Source: Malikia spinosa
GTDB taxonomy: Bacteria; Pseudomonadota; Gammaproteobacteria; Burkholderiales; Burkholderiaceae_C
DNA: 39,226 nucleotides
Assembly: GCF_002980625.1 (NCBI RefSeq)
Contig: NZ_PVLR01000026.1
Location: 1 to 39,226, forward strand
Reading direction: 5' to 3'
Of this stretch, positions 7,907 through 16,692 are shown in pieces (position 1 is the stretch's first letter; every line of letters starts with the position of its first letter). A model generated the notes under the pieces. It saw only the letters and a program-made list of their open reading frames with translations, was not told the origin of the DNA and searched no databases. The translations under genes and the position numbers were made by a program.

Positions 7907-10531
7907 ATGCAAGACAGCATGATGGAGCGGTTCAAGGGTTCCGCCGCCCGGTTCTGGGACCAGACCGTGCTGGGCAACAGCTCGGATGTCGGCAGCCAGC
8001 CGGCCCCGGTGGCGGCCGCCAGCGAGGCGGCCAGCGTCTGCGGCCTGCACAGCATCCTGCGGTATGACCAGTACGATCCACAGCGGGGGCTGTTCTACAA
8101 CGACAACTCGGTCGGGTTCTGCTTCGAGGTCATCGCCCAGACCGGTGCCGACGAGGACATGGCCAGCCGCCTCAACACGCTCTTCACCCCAGTGCCGCAG
8201 CACTGTGGCATCCAGTGGTGCCTGTTCGGCAGTCCGAACCTCGACCAGCAGATGCAGGCCTACATGGACCAGCGGCACATCGCCGTCGACCAGGGCAGGA
8301 CGCCTGCCTTCTTCGAGCAGCTGGCAAGACGCCGGATCGAGTACATCTACCAGTCCAGGGGCAAGCCGGTCTGGCCCAACGACAACTATGTGGTCAAGAA
8401 CATCCGCCTGCTGTTTTCCATCACCAGGACCGGATCCTTCCATGACGGCAAGCTGCTGGAGGAGATGGCCGCGCTGCGCGAGACCCTGGCGGCCTCGCTG
8501 CGCACGGCCAGCCTGCCGTCGTTCGGACTCGATGCGGAAGGCTTGATCAACTTTCTCTGGCCGATCCTGAACCCGGAAAGCATGTTCAGCCAGGAGGCCT
8601 TCCCCGAGCTGCGCTACGACGACGGCAAGTCGATCAAGCACCAGCTCACAGCCTTCGGCCAGCATGTGCGCGTCAAGGCCGACGAGCTGCTGTTCGGCCT
8701 GCCGCCCGAGCAGGAGGGCGACGAGGACAAGCGCATCGCGGTGCGCGGCTTCGGCGTGCTGCAGTACCCGCAGAAGAAGGAACTGTGGGAGATGGCCAAC
8801 ATCATCGGCTCCTTCTTCGACGACGGACTGCAGTATCCCTGCCCCTTCCTGGTGTGCGGAGGCGTCTTCACGCTCGACGCCAACCTGGCCGATGGCAAGG
8901 CGCAGCTCAAGGCGGCGCGCAGCAAGCAGAACGCCAAGTCCAGGATGGCCGAGTTCCAGCCCGAGCTGCAGGCACAGGCAAATGACTGGGACATCGTGCT
9001 GCAGCAGCTCGACAACGGCGGCAGCCTGTGCGAGCTCTACCACACGCTGCTGCTGTTCGCGCCCCGGCGCGTCATCAACCGGGCCAGCCAGGTGGCGCTC
9101 AACATCTGGCGCAGCGAGCGCTTCACGATCTGCCCGCTGCAACTGCTGCAGTTGAGCTCGCTCTATGCCAGCCTGCCGATGACGCTGACCGAGGGGGTGC
9201 GCGACGATCTGAAGAAGCTGCGCCTGATCACGACCAAGACCACCGTCAATGCGGTGGACATGGCGCCAGTGATCGGCGAATGGAAGGGGATGGGCGACCC
9301 GGTGATGATGTTCTTCGGCCGCCGGGGCACGCCGACCTTCCTGGACTTCTACAGCAACCAGCAGGGCAACTACAACGTGTTCGTGGCCGGCGTATCCGGC
9401 TCGGGCAAGTCAGTGGCCATGAACGAGGTGGTCTCGGCCTACCGCGGCATCGGCGCCCGCGTCTGGGTGATCGACGTGGGCCGCAGCTACCAGAACCTGA
9501 TCCGGCTACAGAAGGGCACCTTCCTGGAGTTCACGCCGAGCACGCGGCTGTGCATCAATCCCTTCAGCTGGGTCGGCACCGACGACGAGCTCGACTTCAA
9601 GGCCGAGATGCGCATGCTCAAGCCCATGATCGGTCGCATGGCGTCGCCCAACGCCCCGCTGACCGAGTTCCAGTATGCACTGATTGGAGAGGCGATCACG
9701 GCGGTCTGGAACGACTACGGGCAGGAAACCAACCCGACCCGGATCCGGGACTACCTGCTCGACAAGATCAAGAACGAGTCGGGTGGCACCGAGCGCGTGG
9801 CGTACGAGCTGGCCAAGCAGCTGCTGCCATTCACCCGGGAGGGGGTCTATGGCGACTTCTTCAACGGCCGCGCCAACATCTCGCTCGACGACGACATGGT
9901 GGGGCTGGAGCTCGAGGAGCTCAAGAACGCGCCCGAGCTGCGCCGCGTGGTGTTGTTCGTGCTGACCTCGCGCATCGCGCACGACATGTACCTGACGCGC
10001 GACCGCAAGAAGCTGTGCCTGGTCGACGAAGCCTGGCAGCTGCTGGGAGCGGACAAGGAGACGGCCGAGTTCATCGAGGAAGGCTATCGGCGCGCGCGCA
10101 AGTACAACGGCATCTTCTGTGTCGGCACCCAGGGCATCGAGGACGCCTACAAGAACGACGCGGCACAGGCGGCCTACAACAACGCCGACTGGAAGATCCT
10201 GCTGCGCCAGGACCGCAAGAACCTGGAAAAATTGATCGAGGACGGCATGGTGAACTTCTCGCCCGCCGTCAAGCGCATGCTGCTGTCACTGCGCACCGAA
10301 CGCGGACGCTTCAGCGAAATGCTGGTTTCCTCACCCAACGGGGAATGCGTGGTGCGCCACATCCCCGATCCCTTCTCGCTGCTGATGGCCTCGACCAATG
10401 CGCAGGACTTCAACGAGTGCAACGCGCTGCTCGAGCAAGGCTGCTCCACGATGGAGGCGCTCGAGATCATGCTGGCCCGCCGCACGCCGCTCGAACAGAT
10501 GACTCCACGCCGGAGGCGAGATGACTTCTGA
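7907..10531 (+). CDS. traC: TraC, VirB4-like conjugation ATPase
   Basis: TraC is the cytoplasmic ATPase that energises pilus assembly. The 874-residue product matches F TraC in length (875). Walker A GVSGSGKSVA lies around residues 495-504 and Walker B LCLVDEAWQLLG around 703-714. The N-terminal half resembles the TraC_F_IV region (HSILRYDQYDPQRGLFYNDN near the start). ATG 7907 is preceded by GGGAGGAG. The 84-base gap from traV is the largest inside the operon and holds only a 26-codon frame of no evident meaning. The stop overlaps the next gene by 11 bases. Confidence 0.96.
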   Translation: MQDSMMERFKGSAARFWDQTVLGNSSDVGSQPAPVAAASEAASVCGLHSILRYDQYDPQRGLFYNDNSVGFCFEVIAQTGADEDMASRLNTLFTPVPQHCGIQWCLFGSPNLDQQMQAYMDQRHIAVDQGRTPAFFEQLARRRIEYIYQSRGKPVWPNDNYVVKNIRLLFSITRTGSFHDGKLLEEMAALRETLAASLRTASLPSFGLDAEGLINFLWPILNPESMFSQEAFPELRYDDGKSIKHQLTAFGQHVRVKADELLFGLPPEQEGDEDKRIAVRGFGVLQYPQKKELWEMANIIGSFFDDGLQYPCPFLVCGGVFTLDANLADGKAQLKAARSKQNAKSRMAEFQPELQAQANDWDIVLQQLDNGGSLCELYHTLLLFAPRRVINRASQVALNIWRSERFTICPLQLLQLSSLYASLPMTLTEGVRDDLKKLRLITTKTTVNAVDMAPVIGEWKGMGDPVMMFFGRRGTPTFLDFYSNQQGNYNVFVAGVSGSGKSVAMNEVVSAYRGIGARVWVIDVGRSYQNLIRLQKGTFLEFTPSTRLCINPFSWVGTDDELDFKAEMRMLKPMIGRMASPNAPLTEFQYALIGEAITAVWNDYGQETNPTRIRDYLLDKIKNESGGTERVAYELAKQLLPFTREGVYGDFFNGRANISLDDDMVGLELEELKNAPELRRVVLFVLTSRIAHDMYLTRDRKKLCLVDEAWQLLGADKETAEFIEEGYRRARKYNGIFCVGTQGIEDAYKNDAAQAAYNNADWKILLRQDRKNLEKLIEDGMVNFSPAVKRMLLSLRTERGRFSEMLVSSPNGECVVRHIPDPFSLLMASTNAQDFNECNALLEQGCSTMEALEIMLARRTPLEQMTPRRRRDDF

Positions 10532-10943
10532 AGCGCCCCCCCAGACCGACCCGGGCGGCACCCAGCCTGCCGCAGTGGTCCGACCTGACCGGCTGCGCCA
10601 AGTCGTCCCGGTCCTGCTCTCCACCCTGCTGACGCTCCTGGTGCTCGCGCCGGTCGCCTATGTCGTCAACCGCAAGCTGCCGCCGAGCCTGGCGACGGTC
10701 GACCTGCAGGCGCTGGTCGATGAGGAGCAGAAGCGCACGCTCGACGTGATCGGCAAGGGGGGCGAGCTCAGCGACGAGCAGCGTGCCGTGGCACAGCAGC
10801 TCACCGTCGATTTCGCGCGCAAGCTCTCCAGCACGGTCGATGCGCTCGGCCAGGAATGCGGCTGCGTCATCATCAACAAGGCCGCGCTGCTGGGTGGCGT
10901 GGCGATCGACTACACGGACCAGGTCCGCGCGAGGATACGGTGA
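10521..10943 (+). CDS. trbI: TrbI, F-type conjugative transfer protein
   Basis: F TrbI is a small inner-membrane protein affecting pilus outgrowth and retraction. The 140-residue product has a cytoplasmic N terminus, one transmembrane helix (about residues 28-47, VPVLLSTLLTLLVLAPVAYVV) and a periplasmic tail ending in the family-like segment CGCVIINKAALLGGVAIDYTD. It overlaps traC by 11 bases and is followed immediately by the S26 peptidase; in F trbI also sits just after traC. Size (F TrbI is 128) and topology agree. Confidence 0.82.
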   Translation: MTSEAPPQTDPGGTQPAAVVRPDRLRQVVPVLLSTLLTLLVLAPVAYVVNRKLPPSLATVDLQALVDEEQKRTLDVIGKGGELSDEQRAVAQQLTVDFARKLSSTVDALGQECGCVIINKAALLGGVAIDYTDQVRARIR

Positions 10944-11419
10944 TGCAGGCCAGCCGGATCTACTGGACCTTCTGCGCAGGCGTGTTCGCTTTCGGTCTGC
11001 TCGCACTGGCAGCCTCCCCCTGGCTGAGCCTGAGCGTGAATCTGAGCCGCAGCCTGCCCGGCACGCTCTACCTGATCCACAAGGGCGCTGCGGTGAAGAA
11101 GGGCGAGCTGATCGCCTATCACTGGCAGGGCGGAGCCACCTATCCGGCCGGCACCACCTTCATCAAGCGGGTGGCCGGCGTCGCGGGCGATCGGGTACAG
11201 CGCCAGGGCAACGAATACCGGGTCGAGGGGGAGTGGATCGGCATCGCCAAGCCGTTCTCGAAGGCGGGCGTGCCGCTGCAGCCCGCGCCTGCGGGGGTGA
11301 TAGGCGCGGGCGAGTATTTCGTTGCGACCCCGAACCCCGACAGCCTGGACTCGCGCTATGCGCTGACCGGCAATGTCCGGCAGGCTGCCGTCATCGGGAG
11401 GGCGTATGAGGTTTTCTAG
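10943..11419 (+). CDS. S26-family signal peptidase, TraF(RP4)-like
   Basis: This inner-membrane serine protease of the signal peptidase I type has 158 residues. It has one N-terminal transmembrane helix, the catalytic serine region SRSLPGTLY (probably Ser37) and the lysine in FIKRVAG (Lys75), followed by GDRV and a final NPDSLDSRY segment typical of the RP4 TraF group. In RP4 such an enzyme matures and cyclises the pilin TrbC; F itself lacks one. The TraA-like pilin upstream is the plausible substrate. ATG 10943 shares a base with the trbI stop, and its 3' end overlaps traW by 14 bases. Confidence 0.88.
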   Translation: MQASRIYWTFCAGVFAFGLLALAASPWLSLSVNLSRSLPGTLYLIHKGAAVKKGELIAYHWQGGATYPAGTTFIKRVAGVAGDRVQRQGNEYRVEGEWIGIAKPFSKAGVPLQPAPAGVIGAGEYFVATPNPDSLDSRYALTGNVRQAAVIGRAYEVF

Positions 11420-12044
11420 CGGAAGCGTTGCGCTGCTGCTGGCAGCGCTTGCCATGTCGGCGCAGGCGATCGAGCTCGGCCGCATCGGGCCGACCTACCC
11501 GATCGGCGAGGAAAGCGCGCTCGACATGGTGATGAAGAAGCTGCGCCAGAAGGAGCGCAGCGGCGAACTCAAGCGCTTGCAGGAGGAAGGCATCAGGCGC
11601 TCGATGGCCAGCATCAGGAACATGCCCCCGGTCGAAGGCATCGCGACGGTGCGCTCGCGTGCCCAGCGCCTGATCGATCCGACCGTGAGCTACGCCAGGT
11701 CGGTGACGACCGACGACGGACGGGTCGTCATCCCGGCCGGCACCCGGGTCAATCCGCTCGACACGATCAGCCTGAGCAAGACGCTGGTGTTCTTCGACGG
11801 ACGCGACCCCGAGCAGCGCGAGGCGGTCGCTCGCCTGGTGGCGAGCAAGGGCCAACTCAGACTCAAGCCCATCCTGGTCGCCGGCTCCTGGCTGGACCTG
11901 ACCAAGGCCTGGAAGACGCAGGTGTTCTACGACCAGCAGGGCGTGCTGTCGCGGCGCTTCGGTATCACCGCCGTGCCGGCGGTGATCCGCCAGCAGGGCC
12001 GGATGCTGGTGCTCGACGAAATCCCCGCGAAGGAGCTGCGATGA
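11406..12044 (+). CDS. traW: TraW, pilus assembly protein
   Basis: TraW is a periplasmic protein needed for F-pilus assembly and acts with TraU and TrbC. The 212-residue product has a signal peptide (ALLLAALAMSAQA) and the TraW-like start IELGRIGPTYPIGEESALDMV, with the C-terminal segment RFGITAVPAVIRQQG, which looks like the thioredoxin-like edge shared with TrbC. ATG 11406 is used because the longer frame from 11373 lacks a signal peptide and lies inside the peptidase gene. The stop overlaps the traU start. Confidence 0.9.
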   Translation: MRFSSGSVALLLAALAMSAQAIELGRIGPTYPIGEESALDMVMKKLRQKERSGELKRLQEEGIRRSMASIRNMPPVEGIATVRSRAQRLIDPTVSYARSVTTDDGRVVIPAGTRVNPLDTISLSKTLVFFDGRDPEQREAVARLVASKGQLRLKPILVAGSWLDLTKAWKTQVFYDQQGVLSRRFGITAVPAVIRQQGRMLVLDEIPAKELR

Positions 12045-13042
12045 GACGCTGGCTGCTGATGGCGTTCCTCGTGCTCACGGCAACTTTCGCGCGCGAGAGC
12101 CTGGCCGGTGTCTGCCAGGGCAAGTTCGCCAACCCGATCACCGACATCTGCTGGAGCTGCCTGTTTCCGCTCACGCTGGGCGGCACCCCGGTGATGTCGA
12201 TGGGACAGGAGGACACCGCCAACCCGGACGGCTTCCTGTGCAGCTGCAACAACCCGCCGCGCATCGGCATCAAGACCGGATTCTGGGAGCCGGCGCGCCG
12301 CGTGGACGTGACGCGCACGCCGTACTGCTTCGTCTCGCTCGGCGGCATCCAGCTCGATCCCGGCATCCGCGCGCCCGAGGGCGAGGTCCGCCTGCAGCAG
12401 GACAACACCCGCCAGTCCAGCTACCAGGTCCACTGGTACACCGATCCGGTCCTCTACTGGCTGGAGGTCATCCTGGACAACCCCTGTCTGGAGACCGGCT
12501 CCTTCGATGTCGCCTACCTCAGCGAGGTCGACCCGACCTGGAACGATGACGAGCTGACCATGCTGCTCAATCCGGAGACCTTCCTGTTCGGCAATCCGGT
12601 CGCGCAGGCGGCCTGCGCCGGCGACTGCGTGCTGTCATCGGCCGGATTCGGCAGCAACGCGCTGTTCTGGTGCGCCGGCTGCCAGGGTTCGATCTACCCG
12701 TTCAACGGCCGGGTCCAGGCCCATGTCTCGCATGTACAAGCCAGCTCGCTGCTGGTCCAGCGCATGACGGCCAAGCTGCACCGCGAGGGGCTGATGTGGG
12801 GCACCTCCGGCAGCGACGGCCTGTGCGGCATCTATCCCGAGCCGGTGATGGACAAGACCCGCTACAAGTACCAGATGCTCTACCCGGTGCCGCAGACCGA
12901 GAAGATCAATGGCCGCTGCTGCCAGCCCTTTGGCCGCACGACCGCGATCTGGGGCGCCGGCAAGAGCTATCCCTATGCCGGTGAGGACTTCGCCTACATG
13001 GTGTTCCGCAAGAAGAACTGCTGCCTGGGGGTGGGGCCGTGA
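12041..13042 (+). CDS. traU: TraU, periplasmic transfer protein
   Basis: TraU is a secreted, cysteine-rich protein required for DNA transfer and pilus assembly. The 333-residue product is the same length as F TraU (330). It has a signal peptide ending near SLA and a mature start GVCQGKFANPITDICWSC that is characteristic of TraU, then many cysteine pairs (CSCNN, CAGDC, CAGC, CC near the C terminus). Disulfide formation probably depends on the DsbC-like protein upstream. Starts and stops overlap with both neighbours by one to four bases. Confidence 0.94.
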   Translation: MRRWLLMAFLVLTATFARESLAGVCQGKFANPITDICWSCLFPLTLGGTPVMSMGQEDTANPDGFLCSCNNPPRIGIKTGFWEPARRVDVTRTPYCFVSLGGIQLDPGIRAPEGEVRLQQDNTRQSSYQVHWYTDPVLYWLEVILDNPCLETGSFDVAYLSEVDPTWNDDELTMLLNPETFLFGNPVAQAACAGDCVLSSAGFGSNALFWCAGCQGSIYPFNGRVQAHVSHVQASSLLVQRMTAKLHREGLMWGTSGSDGLCGIYPEPVMDKTRYKYQMLYPVPQTEKINGRCCQPFGRTTAIWGAGKSYPYAGEDFAYMVFRKKNCCLGVGP

Positions 13043-13818
13043 TGAACCGCAAGATCCGCATCACGCTGGCCCTGCTGCTGGCGACTTTCGCCCGCGAAGG
13101 TTTTTCTCAGGGCTTGCCGCCCACGGCCGGTCTCGAAGCCGAGCGTGAGCGCATCGCGCGTGAACGCAAGCCAATGTTCGATGCCGGCAACCCGGCCACG
13201 CAGGCCGGCAAGGGCTTGCTGCCCAGGTCGGCCGACATCGAGCGGGAAAAGCAAAGGGTCGAGCAAGACCGCAAGGCCATGTTCGACGCCAACAACCCGA
13301 CGACCCGCAACTCGGGCAACTCCTTCCCCAAGGTCCCGACGCCGGATCGCTCGGGCATCGACATCGAGGCGCTGGCCAGGCAGTACGAACAGAAGTCGGC
13401 GGCGCGCAGGACCGATGAGCTGATGGTATTCGCCAGCTTCACGATGCCAGAGGCATCGCTCAGGCGTCTGGTCAGCCAGGCGCGTCAGGTCGGTGCGGCC
13501 GTGGTGCTGCGCGGCTTCAAGAACAACTCGCTCAAGGAGACGGCGCAGGCGATCCAGGCGCTGGGCGAGCCTGGCGGCAACGTGCTGGTCAATCCCAACG
13601 CCTTCACCAAGTACCAGGTCAAGGCCGTTCCCACCCTGGTGCTGGCCCGCGCAGCAACGACCGATCAGATGGATGCGCAAGGCTGTGCCCTGCCCGACCA
13701 CTATGTCGCGGTCTCCGGCGACGTGACGCTCGACTACGCGCTCGACGAGATCGCGCGCCGCGCGCCGGAGTTCGCACCGGTCGCGACACGCTACCTGCGC
13801 CAGATCAGGGGCCAGTGA
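13042..13818 (+). CDS. trbC: TrbC, F-type pilus assembly protein
   Basis: F TrbC is a periplasmic protein that forms a complex with TraW. The 258-residue product has a signal peptide (LALLLATFAREGFSQ), an unusual N-terminal charged region (about 30-90) and the TrbC domain from about residue 130 (ELMVFASFTMPEASLRRLV to the C terminus) with VVLRGFKNNS and the VPTLVL stretch. The N-terminal region holds two imperfect copies of a roughly 42-residue unit, each with a charged run followed by MFDA.NP.T. ATG 13042 shares a base with the traU stop. No ribosome binding site of its own is obvious, so translation is probably coupled. Confidence 0.9.
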   Translation: MNRKIRITLALLLATFAREGFSQGLPPTAGLEAERERIARERKPMFDAGNPATQAGKGLLPRSADIEREKQRVEQDRKAMFDANNPTTRNSGNSFPKVPTPDRSGIDIEALARQYEQKSAARRTDELMVFASFTMPEASLRRLVSQARQVGAAVVLRGFKNNSLKETAQAIQALGEPGGNVLVNPNAFTKYQVKAVPTLVLARAATTDQMDAQGCALPDHYVAVSGDVTLDYALDEIARRAPEFAPVATRYLRQIRGQ

Positions 13819-13819
13819 A

Positions 13820-15091
13820 ATGATGCGCCTCCTCATCCTCTCGGCGTGTCTTCTCGCAGCGGCGGCGTGCGCCCAGACCCTGGCCACCCCGGCCGAGGCC
13901 TTCCAGGCGGGCAAGGAGTTCGCCAACCAGGGCAAGGGGGCGGCTGCCCGCCAGGTCAACGCTGCAGCGGCGGCGGGCGCACTGCCCTATTACGGCACGA
14001 CGGCGCCCGAGAGCGCGAACTTCCAGGGCGGACGCCAGCGGATCGGGGCGGCCGGCACGGGCAAGCAGATCGATTGCCAGACCCGTCAAGCCGGCAGCGG
14101 CTTCGAGCAGCAGGAATGCGATGCGGTCAATTTCATGAGCGAGAACCCGACCAGCCGCCCCAAGTTCACGCTCGACCAGAAGACGGATCCGGTCCTGACT
14201 GGCTCCAGGAGCGTGATCCAGCAGCCCGGCACCGTGCCCGGGGCCTCGACCCAGCAGTGCCGCGTCGAGCGCATCAGGAACCCGGCGACCTACCTCGGCG
14301 AGACCTGCACCGAGACCCAGACCCTGGAGAACCTGTCGTGCAAGCGCGTGCTGCAGGTCTTGTGCGATGCCCAGCGCGACGGCTGCGACCAGGGCGGCAT
14401 CGTGCCCAACAGCTGGGCTGGCGACATGGCCACCAGCCTCACCCCGGACGGCAGCGGCAACTACATCCTGCAGTTCGGCACCATCGCCAACAACTACTGG
14501 AGTGGCTGGGGGGCCGTGTACGACCGCTACCTGAGCTTCAGCCTGCAGGATGTCAAGCTCATCACGCGCTTCGCGCTGACCCGGGCCGCCTTCGATGACT
14601 GGCTGATGGTCAAGGTCAACGACCAGCTGGTCTATGTCGGCCCCAGGGGCGGAGACCGGCTCGAGATCTATTCGCCGCCCCCCGTGCTGGAGACCTCCGG
14701 CCAGCGCAGCTGCACTACCTACTGGGACGAAGCGGGCAGCGGCTGGCAGTGCGTCGATGCGGGAAGCGGCGGCAACATCGTCAGCTACCCGTCCTGCACC
14801 GCGGTGGCGGGCGGCTGGAGCTGCACGCCGAGCGACGGCCAGACCGGCATGGTGCGGTACTGCGCGAACTGCTTCAGCGGCCCCGAGCTGAAGACCAGCT
14901 GGGATCTCGGACTCGACATCGACCTGCGACCCCACCTCAGGAACGGGTCGAACCAGATCTTCATGCGCACGATCGTGGCCGGGCGCGGCGAAGGCGCGGT
15001 GCAGCTCACGACCCGCCAGCTATGCCCGCGCAACTGCCGCGAGCAGTGGGACAACAGCCAGTGTGCGGCGCTGGAGCAGAGGGCCAAATGA
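13820..15091 (+). CDS. TraN-like mating-pair protein, N-terminal half as a separate gene
   Basis: The 423-residue secreted protein has a signal peptide (LILSACLLAAAACA) and about 18 cysteines. Its order (TETQTLENLSCKRVL, a jelly-roll-like central part around DYDRYLSF-type residues 235-330, then a Cys-rich end) corresponds to the front half of TraN, the outer-membrane adhesin that stabilises mating pairs. The gene stops at 15091 and overlaps a second signal-peptide-bearing gene that carries the TraN C-terminal half. It may start at either ATG 13820 or 13823. The split looks genuine, since the second half has its own export signal; a frameshift in one ancestral gene is the alternative. Confidence 0.75.
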   Translation: MMRLLILSACLLAAAACAQTLATPAEAFQAGKEFANQGKGAAARQVNAAAAAGALPYYGTTAPESANFQGGRQRIGAAGTGKQIDCQTRQAGSGFEQQECDAVNFMSENPTSRPKFTLDQKTDPVLTGSRSVIQQPGTVPGASTQQCRVERIRNPATYLGETCTETQTLENLSCKRVLQVLCDAQRDGCDQGGIVPNSWAGDMATSLTPDGSGNYILQFGTIANNYWSGWGAVYDRYLSFSLQDVKLITRFALTRAAFDDWLMVKVNDQLVYVGPRGGDRLEIYSPPPVLETSGQRSCTTYWDEAGSGWQCVDAGSGGNIVSYPSCTAVAGGWSCTPSDGQTGMVRYCANCFSGPELKTSWDLGLDIDLRPHLRNGSNQIFMRTIVAGRGEGAVQLTTRQLCPRNCREQWDNSQCAALEQRAK

Positions 15092-16329
15092 TGAAGCAGC
15101 TGCTCGCTGTACTGACCCTGCTCACCACCCTACATGCCTGGGCAGCACCCGACTGCCTGCTGACGGGCACGGTCTGCACGGCACCGAAACAGACACGGGT
15201 GATCGACGGGGTTCCGGTCTCGCGTGACTGCTGGGAGTACCAGGACCAATACCAATGCCGTGGCCAGAACCAGGCCAGCGACTGCCAGCCCCTGCGCGAG
15301 CGCGGCTGTGCCCAGATTGGCTCGGCCTGTGTCTCGCGCGATGACGCCGGCAACTGCATGACCCACGAGCAGAGCTACAGCTGCCCAGACCAGCCGGAAA
15401 CCTTCACCGAGAAAACCGTCTGCGATCAGGGAACCTTCTGCCAGAACGGTGGCCCGGGCTGCTTCGATACCAGCTACTCCCCCGACCAGGACTTCGGACA
15501 GGCGGCCGCGATGATGGAAGCCACGCGCGAGGCCGGCGTCTACGGCATCGACCCCGACCAGGTGGAGATCTTCAAGGGCTACCTGGAGCAGTGCAGCGTC
15601 AAGGTCCTGGGCGGCTCGACGCTCAAGAGCTGCTGCCAGGCTGCGGGTGGCGGCGCGGCCTTCACCAATCACGCCGTTCTGGGCGCCGGGCTTAAGGTGG
15701 CGGGCGAAGCCGGGCGCGAATCCATCGTGCTGGGTTCACGCTACATGTACGACGCGCTCTATTCCCAGCTTGACAGCGCCATCGTCGACAAGGGACTGGG
15801 AGCGATGAACAGCTGGGCCTCGGGCCTGGGGGACGGCGTCTTCAATCCACAGTTCAACGCCTACGGCTTCAGCTTCGACTTCAGCCTGGCCAACGGCTTC
15901 GAGATGGCAGGCTTCGACCCCTACAGCTTCTCGCTGTCGATCGCCGTCATGCTGATCCAGGAGTGGCTGAGCTGCGAGCCTGCCGAGCAGGTCACGGCGA
16001 TGAAGCGCGGCCAGAACCTGTGCGTCCATGTCGGTACCTATTGCAGCCGGAAGGTGCTCGGGGTCTGTCTGGAGAAGAAACAGCGCCACTGCTGCTTCAA
16101 CTCCAAGCTGGCCCGCATCATCAACCGCGAAGGCCGTGCGCAGCTCGGGCTGCCGATGAACAGCTGCGGCGGCTTCAACCAGGAGCAGCTGCAAGCGCTC
16201 GACTTCTCCCGCATGGATCTGTCGGAATTCATTGCCGACATCAGCCCCAAGGAGGTGCCCGCGTCCACCCTCGGCCAGCGGGTGCAGCAGACCGTCAACG
16301 AGCGCGTTCAAGGCTACTACGAGCAATGA
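15088..16329 (+). CDS. traN: TraN-like mating-pair stabilisation protein, C-terminal half
   Basis: The 413-residue product starts with a signal peptide (LLAVLTLLTTLHAWA) and then a cysteine-dense region (CLLTGTVCTAPKQTRVIDG, DCWEYQDQYQC, CQPLRERGCAQIGSAC) followed by the conserved TraN C-terminal domain ending in CSRKVLGVCLEKKQRHCCF and SKLARIINREGRAQLG. This last block is the strongest TraN signature. TraN sits in the donor outer membrane and contacts recipient receptors. The ATG overlaps the previous stop by four bases (ATGATGA), so the two halves are translationally coupled. Together the two products far exceed F TraN (about 600 residues). Confidence 0.88.
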   Translation: MMKQLLAVLTLLTTLHAWAAPDCLLTGTVCTAPKQTRVIDGVPVSRDCWEYQDQYQCRGQNQASDCQPLRERGCAQIGSACVSRDDAGNCMTHEQSYSCPDQPETFTEKTVCDQGTFCQNGGPGCFDTSYSPDQDFGQAAAMMEATREAGVYGIDPDQVEIFKGYLEQCSVKVLGGSTLKSCCQAAGGGAAFTNHAVLGAGLKVAGEAGRESIVLGSRYMYDALYSQLDSAIVDKGLGAMNSWASGLGDGVFNPQFNAYGFSFDFSLANGFEMAGFDPYSFSLSIAVMLIQEWLSCEPAEQVTAMKRGQNLCVHVGTYCSRKVLGVCLEKKQRHCCFNSKLARIINREGRAQLGLPMNSCGGFNQEQLQALDFSRMDLSEFIADISPKEVPASTLGQRVQQTVNERVQGYYEQ

Positions 16330-16688
16330 AGACACTGTCCGCCCTCCTCGTCCTGCTGTGCTGCTCGACTGTCGCGCGCGAAGGTCTGGCGCAGTCCACC
16401 GTCTATACCCGGCAGCACGACTTGCTAGTGGCCGCGATCCGCCACGGCAGCACCAGCGGCGTCATGGAGGGCGAGGTGGCCGAGCATTTCACGCGCCAGT
16501 TCCGCTCCACCGGGCCGCTGCTGGTGACCGCCAGTGTCATCCAGTCCTTCAGCCGCAACGACTGCAAGCGGCTGGAGATGGTGTTCACGAAGCAGGACGT
16601 GGAGACGCCTCGGGGACGGACGGGTGCGATCCTCAAGACCCGGCTCAACTACTGCCTGGACGGCTCGCCGCCGATCGCCCTGGAGTAA
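16326..16688 (+). CDS. Small secreted protein of the tra operon, unknown
   Basis: The 120-residue product has a signal peptide (LSALLVLLCCSTVAREGLAQ) and a mature domain of about 95 residues with two cysteines (NDCKRLEMVF and LNYCLDGSPP) that probably form a disulfide. I do not recognise the family. The place between traN and traF and overlapping start (ATGA with the traN stop) show it is part of the operon and likely an envelope assembly factor. Its signal peptide resembles those of TraU and TrbC in carrying an ARE motif before the cleavage site. Confidence 0.75.
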   Translation: MKTLSALLVLLCCSTVAREGLAQSTVYTRQHDLLVAAIRHGSTSGVMEGEVAEHFTRQFRSTGPLLVTASVIQSFSRNDCKRLEMVFTKQDVETPRGRTGAILKTRLNYCLDGSPPIALE

Positions 16689-16692
16689 GCCC

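Noticed and set aside
7843-7923. 26-codon frame between traV and traC
   Set aside because: It overlaps the traC start and binding site and has no meaningful sequence.
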